In this document: positions 27,145-36,225 of the stretch, one piece after another
Numbering within the stretch: the stretch's first letter is position 1
Layout: each line of letters starts with the position of its first letter
From: Limnohabitans sp. 2KL-51
Lineage (GTDB): Bacteria; Pseudomonadota; Gammaproteobacteria; Burkholderiales; Burkholderiaceae_C
Reading direction: 5' to 3'
Assembly: GCF_003063645.1 (NCBI RefSeq)
Contig: NZ_NESJ01000013.1
Coordinates: 62,001 to 126,000, forward strand
Length of the DNA: 64,000 nt
Translations under genes and position numbers: made by a program
Notes under the pieces: model-generated
Told to the model about the DNA's origin: nothing
The model's input: only the letters and a program-made list of their open reading frames with translations
The model's database searches: none

Positions 27145-27585
27145 CTATGCTTGAGAGGGTAAACGTTTGGTGATTTCCACCACGCCTTGATCCGCGTCGA
27201 CCCGAACCCAATCGCCGGTCTCAATCACATCGAGCGGGTTGTGGTCAAAGTCGGTCATGCACGGCGCACGGGTGACCACCGCACCCAGCGCCACCTTGGT
27301 GGTCATTTCGTTGAACAGCATGGCCGCGGGGGCCACGCCAAAGGTGCGCGTCAGGTGAAAGGCATTGGACCAACCTGAAGAGCCTTTGGCTCCCGGAAAA
27401 ACCAGCACCTTGCCCGCAAAACTGATGTCACGTAACTCGTGGCGTGTTTCTACGATCGTGCCAGTGCGTGAATCAATGCCACCCCAACCCGATATCTGCT
27501 GACCGGTGACCAGCGCTTCGCCTTCGCTCACGCCAGGCACCACACAGCGACCGCGCAAAATGATTTTGGTCATCGCATCACTCAT
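27145..27585 (-). CDS. Aconitase X small (swivel) subunit
   Basis: 146 residues of the DUF126/aconitase X swivel family. The conserved loop FPGAKGSSGWSNAF (about 77-90) holds the serines thought to bind the substrate carboxylate, followed by APAAMLFNE. It pairs with the large subunit, whose stop overlaps this start by 4 bases. Bacterial aconitase X enzymes characterised so far dehydrate cis-3-hydroxy-L-proline and the archaeal form dehydrates phosphomevalonate; the substrate here may be different, given the operon. Confidence 0.88.
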   Translation of the reverse strand: MSDAMTKIILRGRCVVPGVSEGEALVTGQQISGWGGIDSRTGTIVETRHELRDISFAGKVLVFPGAKGSSGWSNAFHLTRTFGVAPAAMLFNEMTTKVALGAVVTRAPCMTDFDHNPLDVIETGDWVRVDADQGVVEITKRLPSQA

Positions 27586-28865
27586 TTCAGCCCCCCTTGC
27601 CAGCGTCCTGTGCACGCGGCTTCCACGCAATCGGCGGTACTGCCGAACCAGGCTTGCACACCCAGAATGGCGGGCAGGTAATGGGTTTGCTTGGCTGAAT
27701 CCATGGCCACCACCCGCGTGCCTTTGGGCATGGCCCGGCTCATGGCCGAGCAACTGTCCGACAGGATGTGCCCACCGGCGGCTTCAATGATGCGGGTGAA
27801 GCCGTTTTGGTCACACAAGGCCTTGGTGCTGCGTGGCGTGAAAATCCACAACTCGCAATCGGGGTGGACTTGTCGGCCCTCGATCAGTTGTGTCAGCTCC
27901 CACAACTGCTCCATGCTGTAGTGCGGGCAACCCAGCATCACGTAGTCCACTTTCGTGTCTTTTCCGGTGCTGTTGAGTTTGTCCAAAATGCCTTGTTTTT
28001 CACGCGCATCAAAGCGGAACACCTCTGTCGGCTTGCGCTGGCCAAAGGCCTGCTCTAGGGTCATCGCCTCGGGTGTGATGCCCACGATGTGGTACATCTC
28101 CACGCCCCCTGACGATGAAGCCGAGGCGCCAAAATGCTTGAGCCGGGCCAGGTTGGGCGTTTTGCCGATGCCCGTGACCACCGGAACTTTTTCCTGTACT
28201 TTGTCGCCGATCCAGTAGCCCAGCAAACCCCAGTCTGCGGTGGATTCAATGGGCGTGGCCACCTCAATCAGGTGGGTGCCCAAGCGGTTTTCATCGAGGT
28301 GATAACCCCAATAAGGAATGCGGCCGGTGAGCATGGCAGCGCCCACACTTTCACGGCCTTCGGTGTTGGTGCGTGCGCCGAGCACCGAGTTGCAATAGAC
28401 CACCGCCGACGACTCCATCCAGGCGCAGTGCTCGCCACGGGTCGGGATGTTGCCCACCTGATAAGGCGTGCAGGTGTTGGTGGCCTGAATGCCCAGACCC
28501 GTGGTGAAGGCCTCGCCCTTGCGAAAAAAATGCACCGCCTCTTCGTCCACCCCCATGCGGGCGGCCTGCTCCGGATCAAAACCCAGCTGTGTATGGGTGG
28601 TGAAGGCCTTGATTTTCGGAATTTTCACCACCTCGTCGCTGTCCAAGCTGAACTGCGAGAACACCGCGTCCATGCCGCCGTTTTGGCGGGCAAAGTCGCG
28701 CATGAAGGGCGTGGTCGCACTCACCGAGGCCACCACATTGTTGGTTTCAACCAATCGTTCGGCACCCAAAGCGCGGCCATATCGGACCAGCAAGTCCATG
28801 GCTTTTTGCACGGCCGGGCCTTGCGCGCCATCGAACATGGCTTTTTCTTGCGCCGTGAGTTTCAT
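27582..28865 (-). CDS. Aconitase X large (catalytic) subunit
   Basis: 427 residues of the DUF521/aconitase X catalytic family, a two-subunit (type II) form. MKLTAQEKAMFDGAQGPAVQ opens the protein. Conserved stretches include NTCTPYQVGNIPTRGEHCAW, VVYCNSVLGARTNTEGRES and SDSCSAMSRAMPKG, with the cysteines expected to hold the iron-sulfur cluster. It catalyses a dehydration or hydration of a hydroxy acid. Overlaps of 4 bases with the swivel subunit gene and with the FAD oxidoreductase gene show tight coupling. Confidence 0.9.
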   Translation of the reverse strand: MKLTAQEKAMFDGAQGPAVQKAMDLLVRYGRALGAERLVETNNVVASVSATTPFMRDFARQNGGMDAVFSQFSLDSDEVVKIPKIKAFTTHTQLGFDPEQAARMGVDEEAVHFFRKGEAFTTGLGIQATNTCTPYQVGNIPTRGEHCAWMESSAVVYCNSVLGARTNTEGRESVGAAMLTGRIPYWGYHLDENRLGTHLIEVATPIESTADWGLLGYWIGDKVQEKVPVVTGIGKTPNLARLKHFGASASSSGGVEMYHIVGITPEAMTLEQAFGQRKPTEVFRFDAREKQGILDKLNSTGKDTKVDYVMLGCPHYSMEQLWELTQLIEGRQVHPDCELWIFTPRSTKALCDQNGFTRIIEAAGGHILSDSCSAMSRAMPKGTRVVAMDSAKQTHYLPAILGVQAWFGSTADCVEAACTGRWQGGLK

Positions 28866-30337
28866 GTGGCGCTTTCGGTGGCTGTGGCTGTATCTGGGCA
28901 CACGCTGGCCTGCGCCTGTGGCCGCAGATAAACGCCTTGCTTTTGCAAACGCGATTGCAGCTGCACCATGTCCACCGCGCGCGGCTCAACACCCTGCGCC
29001 ACCGCCAAGGCAGCGGCCACGCCGGCAGCCTGGCCCGTGATCCAGCACTGGGGAATTTCGCGCATGAAGCCGTGCGAATTCTTGTCGCAAGACAAATGGC
29101 GTCCAGGCGCCAGCAAGCCGTCCAAGGTGGCAGGCACCAGGGCGCCATACGGGATGGAAATGTTTGGAAAGGCAGGAGACACGGCGGGCGACACCCCCAC
29201 TTCGTCGGGCAGGGCCACACCGGCAGGCCACTGCGAACGCAGCACCGCGCCCACCCCTTTGAGCCGGCGCGTGTGTCGCACCCCGATCTGCGGGGCGCTG
29301 AGCATCATGAAGGCATTTTCAAAGCCCGGGGCATTTTGCTTGTAGTAATTCAGATGCTGCTCCATGGCTTGGTGCGAGCGCACTTCGACCGTGGTGAGGT
29401 CGTCCACATCGAGCGCCGAATAGCCGGTTTGGCGTGGCCCCATGAACAAGGCCACTTCGTTGCGCCAGGACACAAAGGGCCGCTCAAACAAACCACATTC
29501 CGCGCGCCCTTTGGCCATGAACGCCGTGAAGGCATCGGGCTGCCCTGCCTTGAAGGCAATCCAGCGGTTCATGTCCACGCCCCCCAGCATAAAGGCGGTA
29601 TTCATACTGTGGTGCACATCGGCTTCTTCGATGTCGGTGTCAAACTCGGCACCTGCACGGCCAAACAAATCACCATCGCCCGTGGCATCGATCACCACCT
29701 TGGCCATGATCGCCATGCGGCCTTCCTTGCTCTCGAACACCACGCCTTTGACGGCGCCGTCTTCCACGATGGGCAAGGCGGCCCACGAGTGGTAGACCAG
29801 TTTGACGCCACGTTCCAAGATGATCTCCTGACTCAGCAGCTTCAAGCGCTCCGGGTCCACGGTGGGTGACCAGGTGACCACGCCATGGTACGACGCCGTG
29901 CGCTGCGACCAATGCGCGGTTTTGCTGCTGTCGGTCGAGCCCCATTCACTCGGGTCAGGTCCGGCCACCGCATCAGCAGGCAAACGGTCAAACAATTCTT
30001 CGGCAAATCCGCGAATGACCAGCTGACCTGTCCAATCGCTCATGCGGTCGATCCAAATCACCAGCCCCCCGGTGGACAAGCCACCCAGGTGGTTGTAGCG
30101 CTCCAGCAAAGTCACATCTGCCCCTTCCCGGGCAGCTGCTGCGGCCGCGGCCGTGCCCGAGGGGCCACCGCCGACCACCAACACATCGCAGCGGTGGTAA
30201 ATCGGGATGCGGCGTCCTTTTTCTTCCCAAAATCCGTGGTCCGGGCGTTGCGCCTTTTGGCCATCGCGGCCAAAAATGTCGGACACCAAAATCCGCTCGG
30301 CCGTGCGTTCGGTGGTGATGACTTTGCTGTCTTTCAT
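28862..30337 (-). CDS. FAD-dependent oxidoreductase (FAD_oxidored family)
   Basis: 491 residues. The ADP-binding motif is DVLVVGGGPSGTAAAAAAAR near residue 51, followed by LLERYNHLGGLSTGGLV, typical of PF12831-type oxidoreductases. VVIDATGDGDLFGRAGAEF and TGQAAGVAAALAV near the C terminus match the family. No membrane segment is present. It overlaps the large aconitase X subunit gene by 4 bases and lies 14 bases after the dehydratase. It may oxidise an alcohol or a C-C bond of the operon's substrate; the exact reaction is unknown. Confidence 0.88.
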   Translation of the reverse strand: MKDSKVITTERTAERILVSDIFGRDGQKAQRPDHGFWEEKGRRIPIYHRCDVLVVGGGPSGTAAAAAAAREGADVTLLERYNHLGGLSTGGLVIWIDRMSDWTGQLVIRGFAEELFDRLPADAVAGPDPSEWGSTDSSKTAHWSQRTASYHGVVTWSPTVDPERLKLLSQEIILERGVKLVYHSWAALPIVEDGAVKGVVFESKEGRMAIMAKVVIDATGDGDLFGRAGAEFDTDIEEADVHHSMNTAFMLGGVDMNRWIAFKAGQPDAFTAFMAKGRAECGLFERPFVSWRNEVALFMGPRQTGYSALDVDDLTTVEVRSHQAMEQHLNYYKQNAPGFENAFMMLSAPQIGVRHTRRLKGVGAVLRSQWPAGVALPDEVGVSPAVSPAFPNISIPYGALVPATLDGLLAPGRHLSCDKNSHGFMREIPQCWITGQAAGVAAALAVAQGVEPRAVDMVQLQSRLQKQGVYLRPQAQASVCPDTATATESAT

Positions 30338-30351
30338 GAGCCTTGACTTTC

Positions 30352-32049
30352 TTATTTTCGGTTTGAAGCGTGGGGCTCAATGAGCACCGCGCCATGGGCC
30401 AGTGAACTGACGTTGCGACGGTAAATCTGCAGCCAACCTTTGTCGAATTGTTTTTTGGGTGGTGTCCAATGCCGCTTTCTTTCTGCCAGCACGGCCTCGT
30501 CCACCAGCAAGTCGCAACGCTGTGAGTCCAGGTCGATGCTGATCATGTCGCCGTCTTCGACCAAGGCCAAAGGGCCACACACCGCACCCTCGGGTGACAC
30601 CTCGGCCACCACCAGGCCTTTGCAGACCAGCCCTGACAAATGGCCATCGGTGATCAAGGCCACGTCGGAACCCAGACCGGCGCCATCGATGGCGAACACC
30701 ACTTTGGATGAGCCGCCACCCATGCCGGGGCCCCCGGTCACGCCCGCCCCCCGCATGACCACCACATGACCGGGCCGAATGTCTTGGCGCTGCAAGGCCG
30801 CAATGGCGTCATCTGCGGCAGAAAAGCAAATCGCTGGCCCGGTGTACTGGCGACTTTTGCGCTCGATGATGCCGGTTTTGACAATGCCGTAATCGGGCGC
30901 CAGACTGCCGCGCAGCAGCACGATGGCGGGCTTGTTGGCCACCGGGCGACTCATGGGCCGGATCACATCTTCGTCGGCCACACGCACACCGCTCAGGTTC
31001 TGACCCAAGGTCTGACCCGTCACCGTCATCACATCCCGATCCAGCAGCGATTCGAGCTGCTTGAGCGTGGCACGCGCACCGCCAGCCGCTTCGTATTCCT
31101 CAATAAAACGATCACCCACGGGCCGGATGGCGCTGAGCACCGGGGTGTCTTGCGCCAAGCGGTTGAACAGCCCATACACATCCACATCACATTCGGACTC
31201 GGTGGCAATGGCTTGCAGGTGCTTGATGCAATTGATGGAGCCGCCCACCGACAAGATGGACCGCACCGCGTTGGCAAAGGCCTCGGCCGTCATGATGTCG
31301 CGCGGTTTGAGGTCCTCCTGCACCATTTGCACAATGCGCTGGCCTGCAAGGCGCACCGCCTCGAACATCTGCGGGCTGTTGGCTGCCACCGGCGTGGTGC
31401 CCGGCAATGCCATGCCCAGTGCTTCACACACGATGTGCATCGAATTGGCCGTGCCCAAACCCGAGCACACGCCCGGCCCCTTGATGGCCTCTCGGCTCAT
31501 GCCAATCAGGTCTTCCATGGGCAAATGTCCCATTTGGGCGTGCATTGCCCCCACAAACACATCTTCGATGTCCACATGTTGGCCCTTGTACTGGCCGCTG
31601 GGTTGGTAACCGCAGGCCACCATCAGGGTGGGGATGTTCAAGCGGCCTGCCGCCATCAACTGACCCGGCACGGTTTTGTCGCAGGAAGTCAGGCACACCA
31701 TGCCGTCGAGCAATGCACCTTCGACGGCGACCTCGATGTCATTGGTCACCAAATCCCGCGACACCAGCATGTAAGCGCCTTTGGCCCCCGGCGCGACCAC
31801 AAAGTCGCTGGGGGCCGCGGTACGGATTTCAAAAGACACACCGCCCGCTGCCCGGATGGCGTCTTTGAGCACGGGCACGATGCCATCCAGATGCGAAAAA
31901 CAGGCCGCCAAGCCTGAAGAACTGTTGACGATGGCAATCTTGGGTTTTTCGCAGTCTTCTTCAGGAATACCCAACACTTGCCACTGGGCATTTCGAACCG
32001 CCCATAAATAGGAGCCTCTTGGAAAATTACTGCGCAATGGGCGAGACAT
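30352..32049 (-). CDS. IlvD/Edd-family dehydratase
   Basis: 565 residues, the usual size of dihydroxy-acid and sugar-acid dehydratases. Three cysteines fit the iron-sulfur cluster ligands: GLAACFSHL, CLTSCDKTVPG (followed by the carbamylated lysine position) and PGVCSGLGTANSM. GGPGMGGGSS near the C terminus is the conserved active-site serine loop. AAGGAT lies 8 bases upstream of the ATG at 32049, which is preferred to 32082. It heads the operon and is divergent from the MarR gene. Sugar acids or another polyhydroxy acid are more likely substrates than branched-chain precursors. Confidence 0.9.
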   Translation of the reverse strand: MSRPLRSNFPRGSYLWAVRNAQWQVLGIPEEDCEKPKIAIVNSSSGLAACFSHLDGIVPVLKDAIRAAGGVSFEIRTAAPSDFVVAPGAKGAYMLVSRDLVTNDIEVAVEGALLDGMVCLTSCDKTVPGQLMAAGRLNIPTLMVACGYQPSGQYKGQHVDIEDVFVGAMHAQMGHLPMEDLIGMSREAIKGPGVCSGLGTANSMHIVCEALGMALPGTTPVAANSPQMFEAVRLAGQRIVQMVQEDLKPRDIMTAEAFANAVRSILSVGGSINCIKHLQAIATESECDVDVYGLFNRLAQDTPVLSAIRPVGDRFIEEYEAAGGARATLKQLESLLDRDVMTVTGQTLGQNLSGVRVADEDVIRPMSRPVANKPAIVLLRGSLAPDYGIVKTGIIERKSRQYTGPAICFSAADDAIAALQRQDIRPGHVVVMRGAGVTGGPGMGGGSSKVVFAIDGAGLGSDVALITDGHLSGLVCKGLVVAEVSPEGAVCGPLALVEDGDMISIDLDSQRCDLLVDEAVLAERKRHWTPPKKQFDKGWLQIYRRNVSSLAHGAVLIEPHASNRK

Positions 32050-32096
32050 TGAAATCCTTGAAATGGATGGCGTAGAGTGCATGAATGTTCTTTATC

Positions 32097-32123
32097 TTGA
32101 CATGTCCATAAATGAACTGTCAA
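32097..32123. promoter_or_regulatory. Candidate MarR operator over the dehydratase promoter
   Basis: TTGACA and TGTCAA form a 6-bp inverted repeat spaced by 15 bases, and the left arm lies inside the perfect palindrome GACATGTC (32099-32106). On the minus strand the right arm reads TTGACA, a perfect -35 box for the dehydratase operon. A repressor bound here would block that promoter. Confidence 0.5.
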
Positions 32124-32149
32124 TCATCACTTTCACCTGCGCGACATGC

Positions 32150-32177
32150 TTCACAATCGGTTGTCGTTAGTTATAAA
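32150..32177 (+). promoter_or_regulatory. Promoter of the MarR gene
   Basis: TTCACA and TATAAA are 16 bases apart. The -10 box ends 8 bases before the ATG at 32186 and no ribosome-binding site is visible, so the message may be leaderless or nearly so. Confidence 0.45.
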
Positions 32178-32185
32178 AATTCAAC

Positions 32186-32713
32186 ATGCCCCGAAAGCCA
32201 CCCCCTCTGACCGAAACCGACGCGGCGCCAGCACGAGCCGCGCGCAAGCCGCCGCCTGTGGCGGGCCACAAGGCAGAAGTCAACCGGTTCATTGCGGCTT
32301 ACATCATGGGTGTGGCCAATCGACTGGCCAACGGCGCATCGAACCATTACCGCAAACAACACAATCTGGGCATGGCCGAGTGGCGCACGATGATGGCGAT
32401 TGGCGAAAGCTCTCACCGCATCGTGCGAGAAGTCTCTGAAATGGCCGATCTGGATTACGCGGCAGCCAGCAAAAGTCTGAAGGTTTTGACGCTACAAGGT
32501 TTGGTTGAGGTGGAACAAACCCGAAGTCGGGGCCGTGCGGCCATAGCCCGACTCACTCCGCAGGGCCTGAAGGTTTATGAAGAACTCTGCCAATCGGCCA
32601 TGGCCCGGCAAGAGCGGTTGTTGGCCGCGTTTTCAGAAGTCGAAATCGAGCAACTGTGGTCTCTGCTCAGACGCATCGAGGCTCAAACGCCCTTCATGAA
32701 TCAGGAACCCTGA
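32186..32713 (+). CDS. MarR-family transcriptional regulator
   Basis: 175 residues. A basic, proline-rich N-terminal tail of about 28 residues precedes the winged helix: AEWRTMMAIGESSHRIVREV, then DYAAASKSLKVLTLQGLVE as the recognition helix region and the wing QTRSRGRAAIARLTPQG. The gene is divergent from the dehydratase/aconitase X operon, which it probably represses until a phenolic or carboxylic effector is present. It converges with queC. Confidence 0.9.
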   Translation: MPRKPPPLTETDAAPARAARKPPPVAGHKAEVNRFIAAYIMGVANRLANGASNHYRKQHNLGMAEWRTMMAIGESSHRIVREVSEMADLDYAAASKSLKVLTLQGLVEVEQTRSRGRAAIARLTPQGLKVYEELCQSAMARQERLLAAFSEVEIEQLWSLLRRIEAQTPFMNQEP

Positions 32714-32736
32714 AGGAATCCCCAAGCAATCCCGTC

Positions 32737-33456
32737 TCAGGACTGCAAATACCGATCAAAACCCGCTGCCCTGAGCTGGCAAGCCGGGCACTGGCCGCAG
32801 CCATAACCCCAGTCGTGACGCTGGGTGCGGTCGCCCAAATAGCAGGTGTGGGTGTGCTCCACGATCAAATCCACCAGCGCCTGCCCGCCTTGCGCCGGGT
32901 CGGCCTTTTGGCCCAAATCGTGCGCCAGTTGCCAGGTCTGCGCCTTGTCGATCCACATGAGCGGGGTTTCGATCAGCAGTTTGCGGTCCATACCCAGCGA
33001 CAGGGCAACCTGCATGGCCTTCATGGTGTCGTCGCGGCAGTCGGGGTAGCCCGAAAAATCGGTCTCGCACACGCCGGTGACGATGACCTGCAAGCCCCGG
33101 CGGTACGCCAAAGCGGCGGCCAGCGTGAGGAACAGCAAATTACGCCCCGGCACAAAGGTGTTGGGCAGGCCCGAACTTTCCATTTCAATGGCCATGTCGC
33201 GGGTCAAAGAGGTTTCGCTGATCTGGCCCAGGATGCCAGCGTCCAGCAGGTGGTCTTCACCCATCTTGGGGGCCCATTGCGGGAATCGCGCTTTGATGCC
33301 GGCCAGCACGTTCAGCCGGGCGTCCAACTCGACCCTGTGGCGCTGACCATAGTCGAACGCCAAGGTTTCGATGCGCTCGTAACGTGACAAGGCATGGGCC
33401 AGGCAGGTGGTGGAGTCTTGGCCACCGGAAAACAGGACGAGGGCGGAGGTGTGCAT
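32737..33456 (-). CDS. queC: 7-cyano-7-deazaguanine synthase
   Basis: 239 residues. QueC makes preQ0 from 7-carboxy-7-deazaguanine, ATP and ammonia in queuosine biosynthesis. The PP-loop is [16 protein letters not shown] at residues 5-20. The zinc cysteines lie at the C terminus in CYLGD and [11 protein letters not shown]. The ATG at 33456 places the PP-loop correctly; upstream in-frame sequence belongs to the palindrome. No other que gene is in the window. Confidence 0.97.
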   Translation of the reverse strand: MHTSALVLFSGGQDSTTCLAHALSRYERIETLAFDYGQRHRVELDARLNVLAGIKARFPQWAPKMGEDHLLDAGILGQISETSLTRDMAIEMESSGLPNTFVPGRNLLFLTLAAALAYRRGLQVIVTGVCETDFSGYPDCRDDTMKAMQVALSLGMDRKLLIETPLMWIDKAQTWQLAHDLGQKADPAQGGQALVDLIVEHTHTCYLGDRTQRHDWGYGCGQCPACQLRAAGFDRYLQS

Positions 33457-33506
33457 GGGCTGGGATGGTAACGCTGTCCATGCAGGGGAATCGTTTGGGG
33501 TGCGCA

Positions 33507-33582
33507 TTTGGAATGGGGCGGCGGCGGGCTCCTCATACTGCGGGTACACAGAAATCGTCGCCCGCCGCCGCCCCATTCCAAA
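33507..33582 (-). repeat. Structured palindromic element, copy 1
   Basis: A perfect 23-bp inverted repeat (33507-33529 with 33560-33582; arms begin TTTGGAATGGGGCGG) encloses 30 bases. Read on the minus strand the centre contains GACGATTT, then CTG-TGTACCCG-CAG (a small inner stem), then TATGAGGA. The same central blocks occur in copy 2 on the plus strand although the outer arms are unrelated. Confidence 0.85.
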
Positions 33583-33714
33583 CGCTGGTGGTGGTCGTCA
33601 GTTTTGCTGGTGTTGAACGCATTCCTTGCTGACAGTGACAACTGTCCTTGTTGGCAATAAACGTTGGCCGTATGGGCGTTAGGCCTCGCAGCCCATGGTC
33701 TTGTGTGTGAGGGG

Positions 33715-33782
33715 GGAGGGCGGGCCCAGGGTGACGATTTGGGCGTACCCCCGCCGTATGAGGAACCTTGGGCCCGCCCTCC
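33715..33782 (+). repeat. Structured palindromic element, copy 2
   Basis: Arms 33715-33731 and 33766-33782 (GGAGGGCGGGCCCAGGG with a complement differing at one position) enclose GACGATTT, then GGC-GTACCCCC-GCC as an inner stem, then GTATGAGGA. The arms may extend outward imperfectly into TG/CA-rich DNA. Centre blocks match copy 1; both outer and inner stems have changed on both sides together. Confidence 0.85.
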
Positions 33783-33893
33783 TCCACCCACACCACACCC
33801 GCCAAACTCAGACGACACAAACTCACGCAACAACCGCAAAACCCACCCCATCAATAGCGGACAATCAAGCCTTCAAAAAGCCACCAAACCCCA

Positions 33894-35777
33894 GTGTCCC
33901 CCCACCTCCCCATCCTGCGCGAAGTTTTTGGCTACGACGCCTTTCGCGGCCCACAACAAGCCATCATCGACCACGTGGCCGCTGGGGGCGATGCACTGGT
34001 ACTCATGCCCACAGGTGGTGGCAAATCACTGTGCTACCAAATCCCGGCCATTGCGCGTCAGCGTGCAGGCCAAGGTATCACGGTGGTGGTCTCGCCGCTG
34101 ATCGCGCTGATGCACGACCAAGTGGGCGCGCTGCACGAAGCGGGTGTGAGCGCTGCGTTTCTCAACTCGACCCTGACCAGCGAAGAATCCAGCGACATCG
34201 AGCGCCGCCTGTTGCGCGGTGAGATCACGCTGCTGTATGCCGCACCCGAACGCGTGACCACCTCGCGTTTTCTGGCGCAAATGGACTCGCTGCAAGAGCG
34301 CGGGCTGCTCAGCCTGTTTGCCATCGACGAAGCGCATTGCGTGAGCCAGTGGGGCCACGACTTCCGGCCCGAGTACCGGGGCCTGTCGGTGCTGCACGAG
34401 CGCTACCCCAGCGTGCCGCGTGTGGCGCTCACGGCAACGGCCGATGCGCTCACGCGTGCCGACATCGTCGAACGGCTGCAGCTGGAAAGCGCCGAGCTGT
34501 TCATCAGCAGCTTTGACCGGCCCAACATCCGCTACACCATCGTCGAGAAGAAAGAAGCCAGCACCCAGCTGCTGCGCTTCATCGAGCGCGAGCACCCCGA
34601 AGAAGCGGGCGTGGTCTATTGCCAGTCGCGCAAGCGGGTCGAAGAAATCGCGGTCATGCTGTGCGAGTCGGGCATCCATGCGCTGCCTTACCACGCGGGC
34701 CTGGACGCCGCGGTGCGTCAGCGCCACCAAAACGAATTTTTGCGCGAAGACGGCGTGGTGATGGTCGCCACGGTGGCTTTTGGCATGGGCATCGACAAGC
34801 CGGATGTGCGCTTTGTGGCCCACCTGGACATGCCCAAGAACATCGAAGGCTATTACCAGGAAACTGGCCGCGCCGGGCGCGATGGCCTGGCTTCTGACGC
34901 GTGGATGGCCTATGGCCTGCAAGACGTGGTGAACCAGCGCCGCATGATCGACGAGAGCCCTGCAGGGGAAGAGTTCAAGCAGGTCATGCGCGGCAAGCTC
35001 GACGCCCTGCTGGGCCTAGCCGAGGCGACCGACTGCCGCCGTGTGCGCTTGTTGGGTTACTTCGGCGAGAGCTATGCCAGCCAAAAGGACAGTGCGCAGG
35101 GCGTTTACATGCCGTTTTGCGGCAACTGCGACAACTGCCTACACCCGCCAGAGGTGTGGGACGGCACCGACGCGGCGCGCAAGCTGCTGTCCACCGTGTA
35201 CCGAACCCACCAAAGCAGTGGCCACCACTTTGGCGCGGCCCACACCATGGACATCGTGCGGGGCAAGAAAACCGAGAAGGTGGTTCAGCGCGGCCACGAG
35301 AGCATCAGCACCTTTGGCCTGGGGGCCGACTACAGCGAGCAGCAACTGCGCGCCGTGATGCGCCAGCTGATCGCCATTGGCGCTTTGCATGTGCACACCG
35401 AAGACGGCTTCAGCACCCTGCACCTGACCGAGCCGTCACGCGCCGTGCTCAAAGGCGACGTGCCCGTGCAATTGCGTGAGAGCACCAGCCAACGCAGCGA
35501 CAAAAAAAGCCGCACCCGCAGCGGCCCAGCGCCTGCAGCGGCCAACCTGGGGCAAGACGCGATGGTGCGTTACATCAACCTCAAGGCCTGGCGCGCCGAA
35601 GTGGCCAAAGAACACAATCTGCCCGCGTATGTGATTTTTCATGACGCGACGCTGGCGGCCATTGCCGAGAGCGCCCCGCAAAGTTTGGGCGACCTGCAAG
35701 GCATTAGTGGGCTGGGTGTGAAGAAGCTCGAGGCCTATGGCGCGCAGGTGCTGCAGGTTTGCAATGGGGCGGTTTGA
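33894..35777 (+). CDS. recQ: ATP-dependent DNA helicase RecQ
   Basis: 627 residues from a GTG start. RecQ unwinds DNA 3' to 5' in recombination and fork repair. Walker A is [13 protein letters not shown] (about 43-55), the DEAH box is FAIDEAHC, and motif VI is [10 protein letters not shown]. The zinc-binding region has [12 protein letters not shown] and CGNCDNC, and the C-terminal HRDC domain covers about 555-627 ([17 protein letters not shown]). Length and domain order are those of the E. coli protein. No obvious ribosome site precedes the GTG, but no better start exists. Confidence 0.97.
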   Translation: MSPHLPILREVFGYDAFRGPQQAIIDHVAAGGDALVLMPTGGGKSLCYQIPAIARQRAGQGITVVVSPLIALMHDQVGALHEAGVSAAFLNSTLTSEESSDIERRLLRGEITLLYAAPERVTTSRFLAQMDSLQERGLLSLFAIDEAHCVSQWGHDFRPEYRGLSVLHERYPSVPRVALTATADALTRADIVERLQLESAELFISSFDRPNIRYTIVEKKEASTQLLRFIEREHPEEAGVVYCQSRKRVEEIAVMLCESGIHALPYHAGLDAAVRQRHQNEFLREDGVVMVATVAFGMGIDKPDVRFVAHLDMPKNIEGYYQETGRAGRDGLASDAWMAYGLQDVVNQRRMIDESPAGEEFKQVMRGKLDALLGLAEATDCRRVRLLGYFGESYASQKDSAQGVYMPFCGNCDNCLHPPEVWDGTDAARKLLSTVYRTHQSSGHHFGAAHTMDIVRGKKTEKVVQRGHESISTFGLGADYSEQQLRAVMRQLIAIGALHVHTEDGFSTLHLTEPSRAVLKGDVPVQLRESTSQRSDKKSRTRSGPAPAAANLGQDAMVRYINLKAWRAEVAKEHNLPAYVIFHDATLAAIAESAPQSLGDLQGISGLGVKKLEAYGAQVLQVCNGAV

Positions 35778-35963
35778 GGGACTTTGCGGTTGGGGCGGGG
35801 CCACTGAAGACCCTGAGCGCTGCGTTTTTATAAAGGCCGACACCCTGAGCCCATTGGCGAGCATTGAGAAAACGTCGGCACATCGGCCTCTTTCATTTGA
35901 CACTGGTACAACACACGCCGAACTGAGTTCCGCTAAATTCGTTTTAAGCCAGCTTCCAGCGCA

Positions 35964-36140
35964 GAACTGAGTTTTGCAGTTGAGTACGGCCAAAGATTTG
36001 CCCAATTTCTCAAGCAAGCTCGCCAAACCGCTTGCCAGCAACAGACACAACAAAAGGCCTCGTCTTTTCTTGACGATCATCCGCAGCAGCCAGCGGATGT
36101 AGTTGCCGGCTGCTCACAGCACCGCGTGCAGCGCATCCCC
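35964..36140 (-). pseudogene. IS5-type transposase C-terminal remnant
   Basis: Read on the minus strand from 36140, the frame gives GDALHAVL, an in-frame TGA, then AAGNYIRWLLRMIVKK and a leucine-rich tail. This matches the C terminus of IS5-superfamily DDE transposases (consensus close to LHAVLCAAGYNIRWLLR), with the cysteine codon changed to a stop. The catalytic region is gone and no terminal inverted repeats were found, so only a fragment survives. The downstream limit is uncertain. Confidence 0.55.
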
Positions 36141-36157
36141 TTCATACCATCGTCATC

Positions 36158-36177
36158 GCTTAGCTCGAACGTTAGAC
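36158..36177 (+). other. attC-like half-site (integron cassette recombination site)
   Basis: GCTTAGCTCGAACGTTAGAC matches the right half of classical attC sites (the aadA cassette reads GCTTAACTCAAGCGTTAGAT), ending in the core GTTRRRY as GTTAGAC. The toxin gene starts 49 bases downstream, as expected for the next cassette. The left half with RYYYAAC is not recognisable and appears to have been replaced by the transposase fragment. Confidence 0.45.
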
Positions 36178-36191
36178 GTCATGAAATATAC

Positions 36192-36220
36192 TTGTCCTTG
36201 GTTAGCAACTTTGCTAACAT
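36192..36220 (+). promoter_or_regulatory. Toxin-antitoxin promoter with overlapping operator
   Basis: TTGTCC and TAACAT are spaced by 17 bases. Within them GTTAGCAA-CT-TTGCTAAC (36201-36218) is a perfect palindrome, the layout expected for repression by the HigA-type antitoxin. The -10 box ends 5 bases before the toxin ATG, so the message would be leaderless. Confidence 0.65.
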
Positions 36221-36225
36221 AAAGT

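Larger units (their letters stand above)
33457..33893. other. queC-recQ intergenic region, non-coding
   Basis: This 437-bp gap between divergent genes shows no credible coding sequence. It holds two large palindromes (33507-33582 and 33715-33782) that share a central sequence in opposite orientation. The remainder, including CA-rich DNA at 33783-33893 ahead of recQ, shows nothing recognisable. Confidence 0.7.
35778..36225. other. Mobile-DNA scar between recQ and the toxin-antitoxin pair
   Basis: This 448-bp stretch contains a degraded transposase C terminus, an attC-like half-site and the toxin-antitoxin promoter. GAACTGAGTT occurs twice (near 35919 and 35965). Composition is less GC-rich than the flanking genes. 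No intact gene is visible. Confidence 0.6.

Noticed and set aside
35778..36140. A complete insertion sequence after recQ
   Set aside because: Only about 60 codons of a transposase C terminus with an internal stop are recognisable, and no terminal inverted repeats were found.
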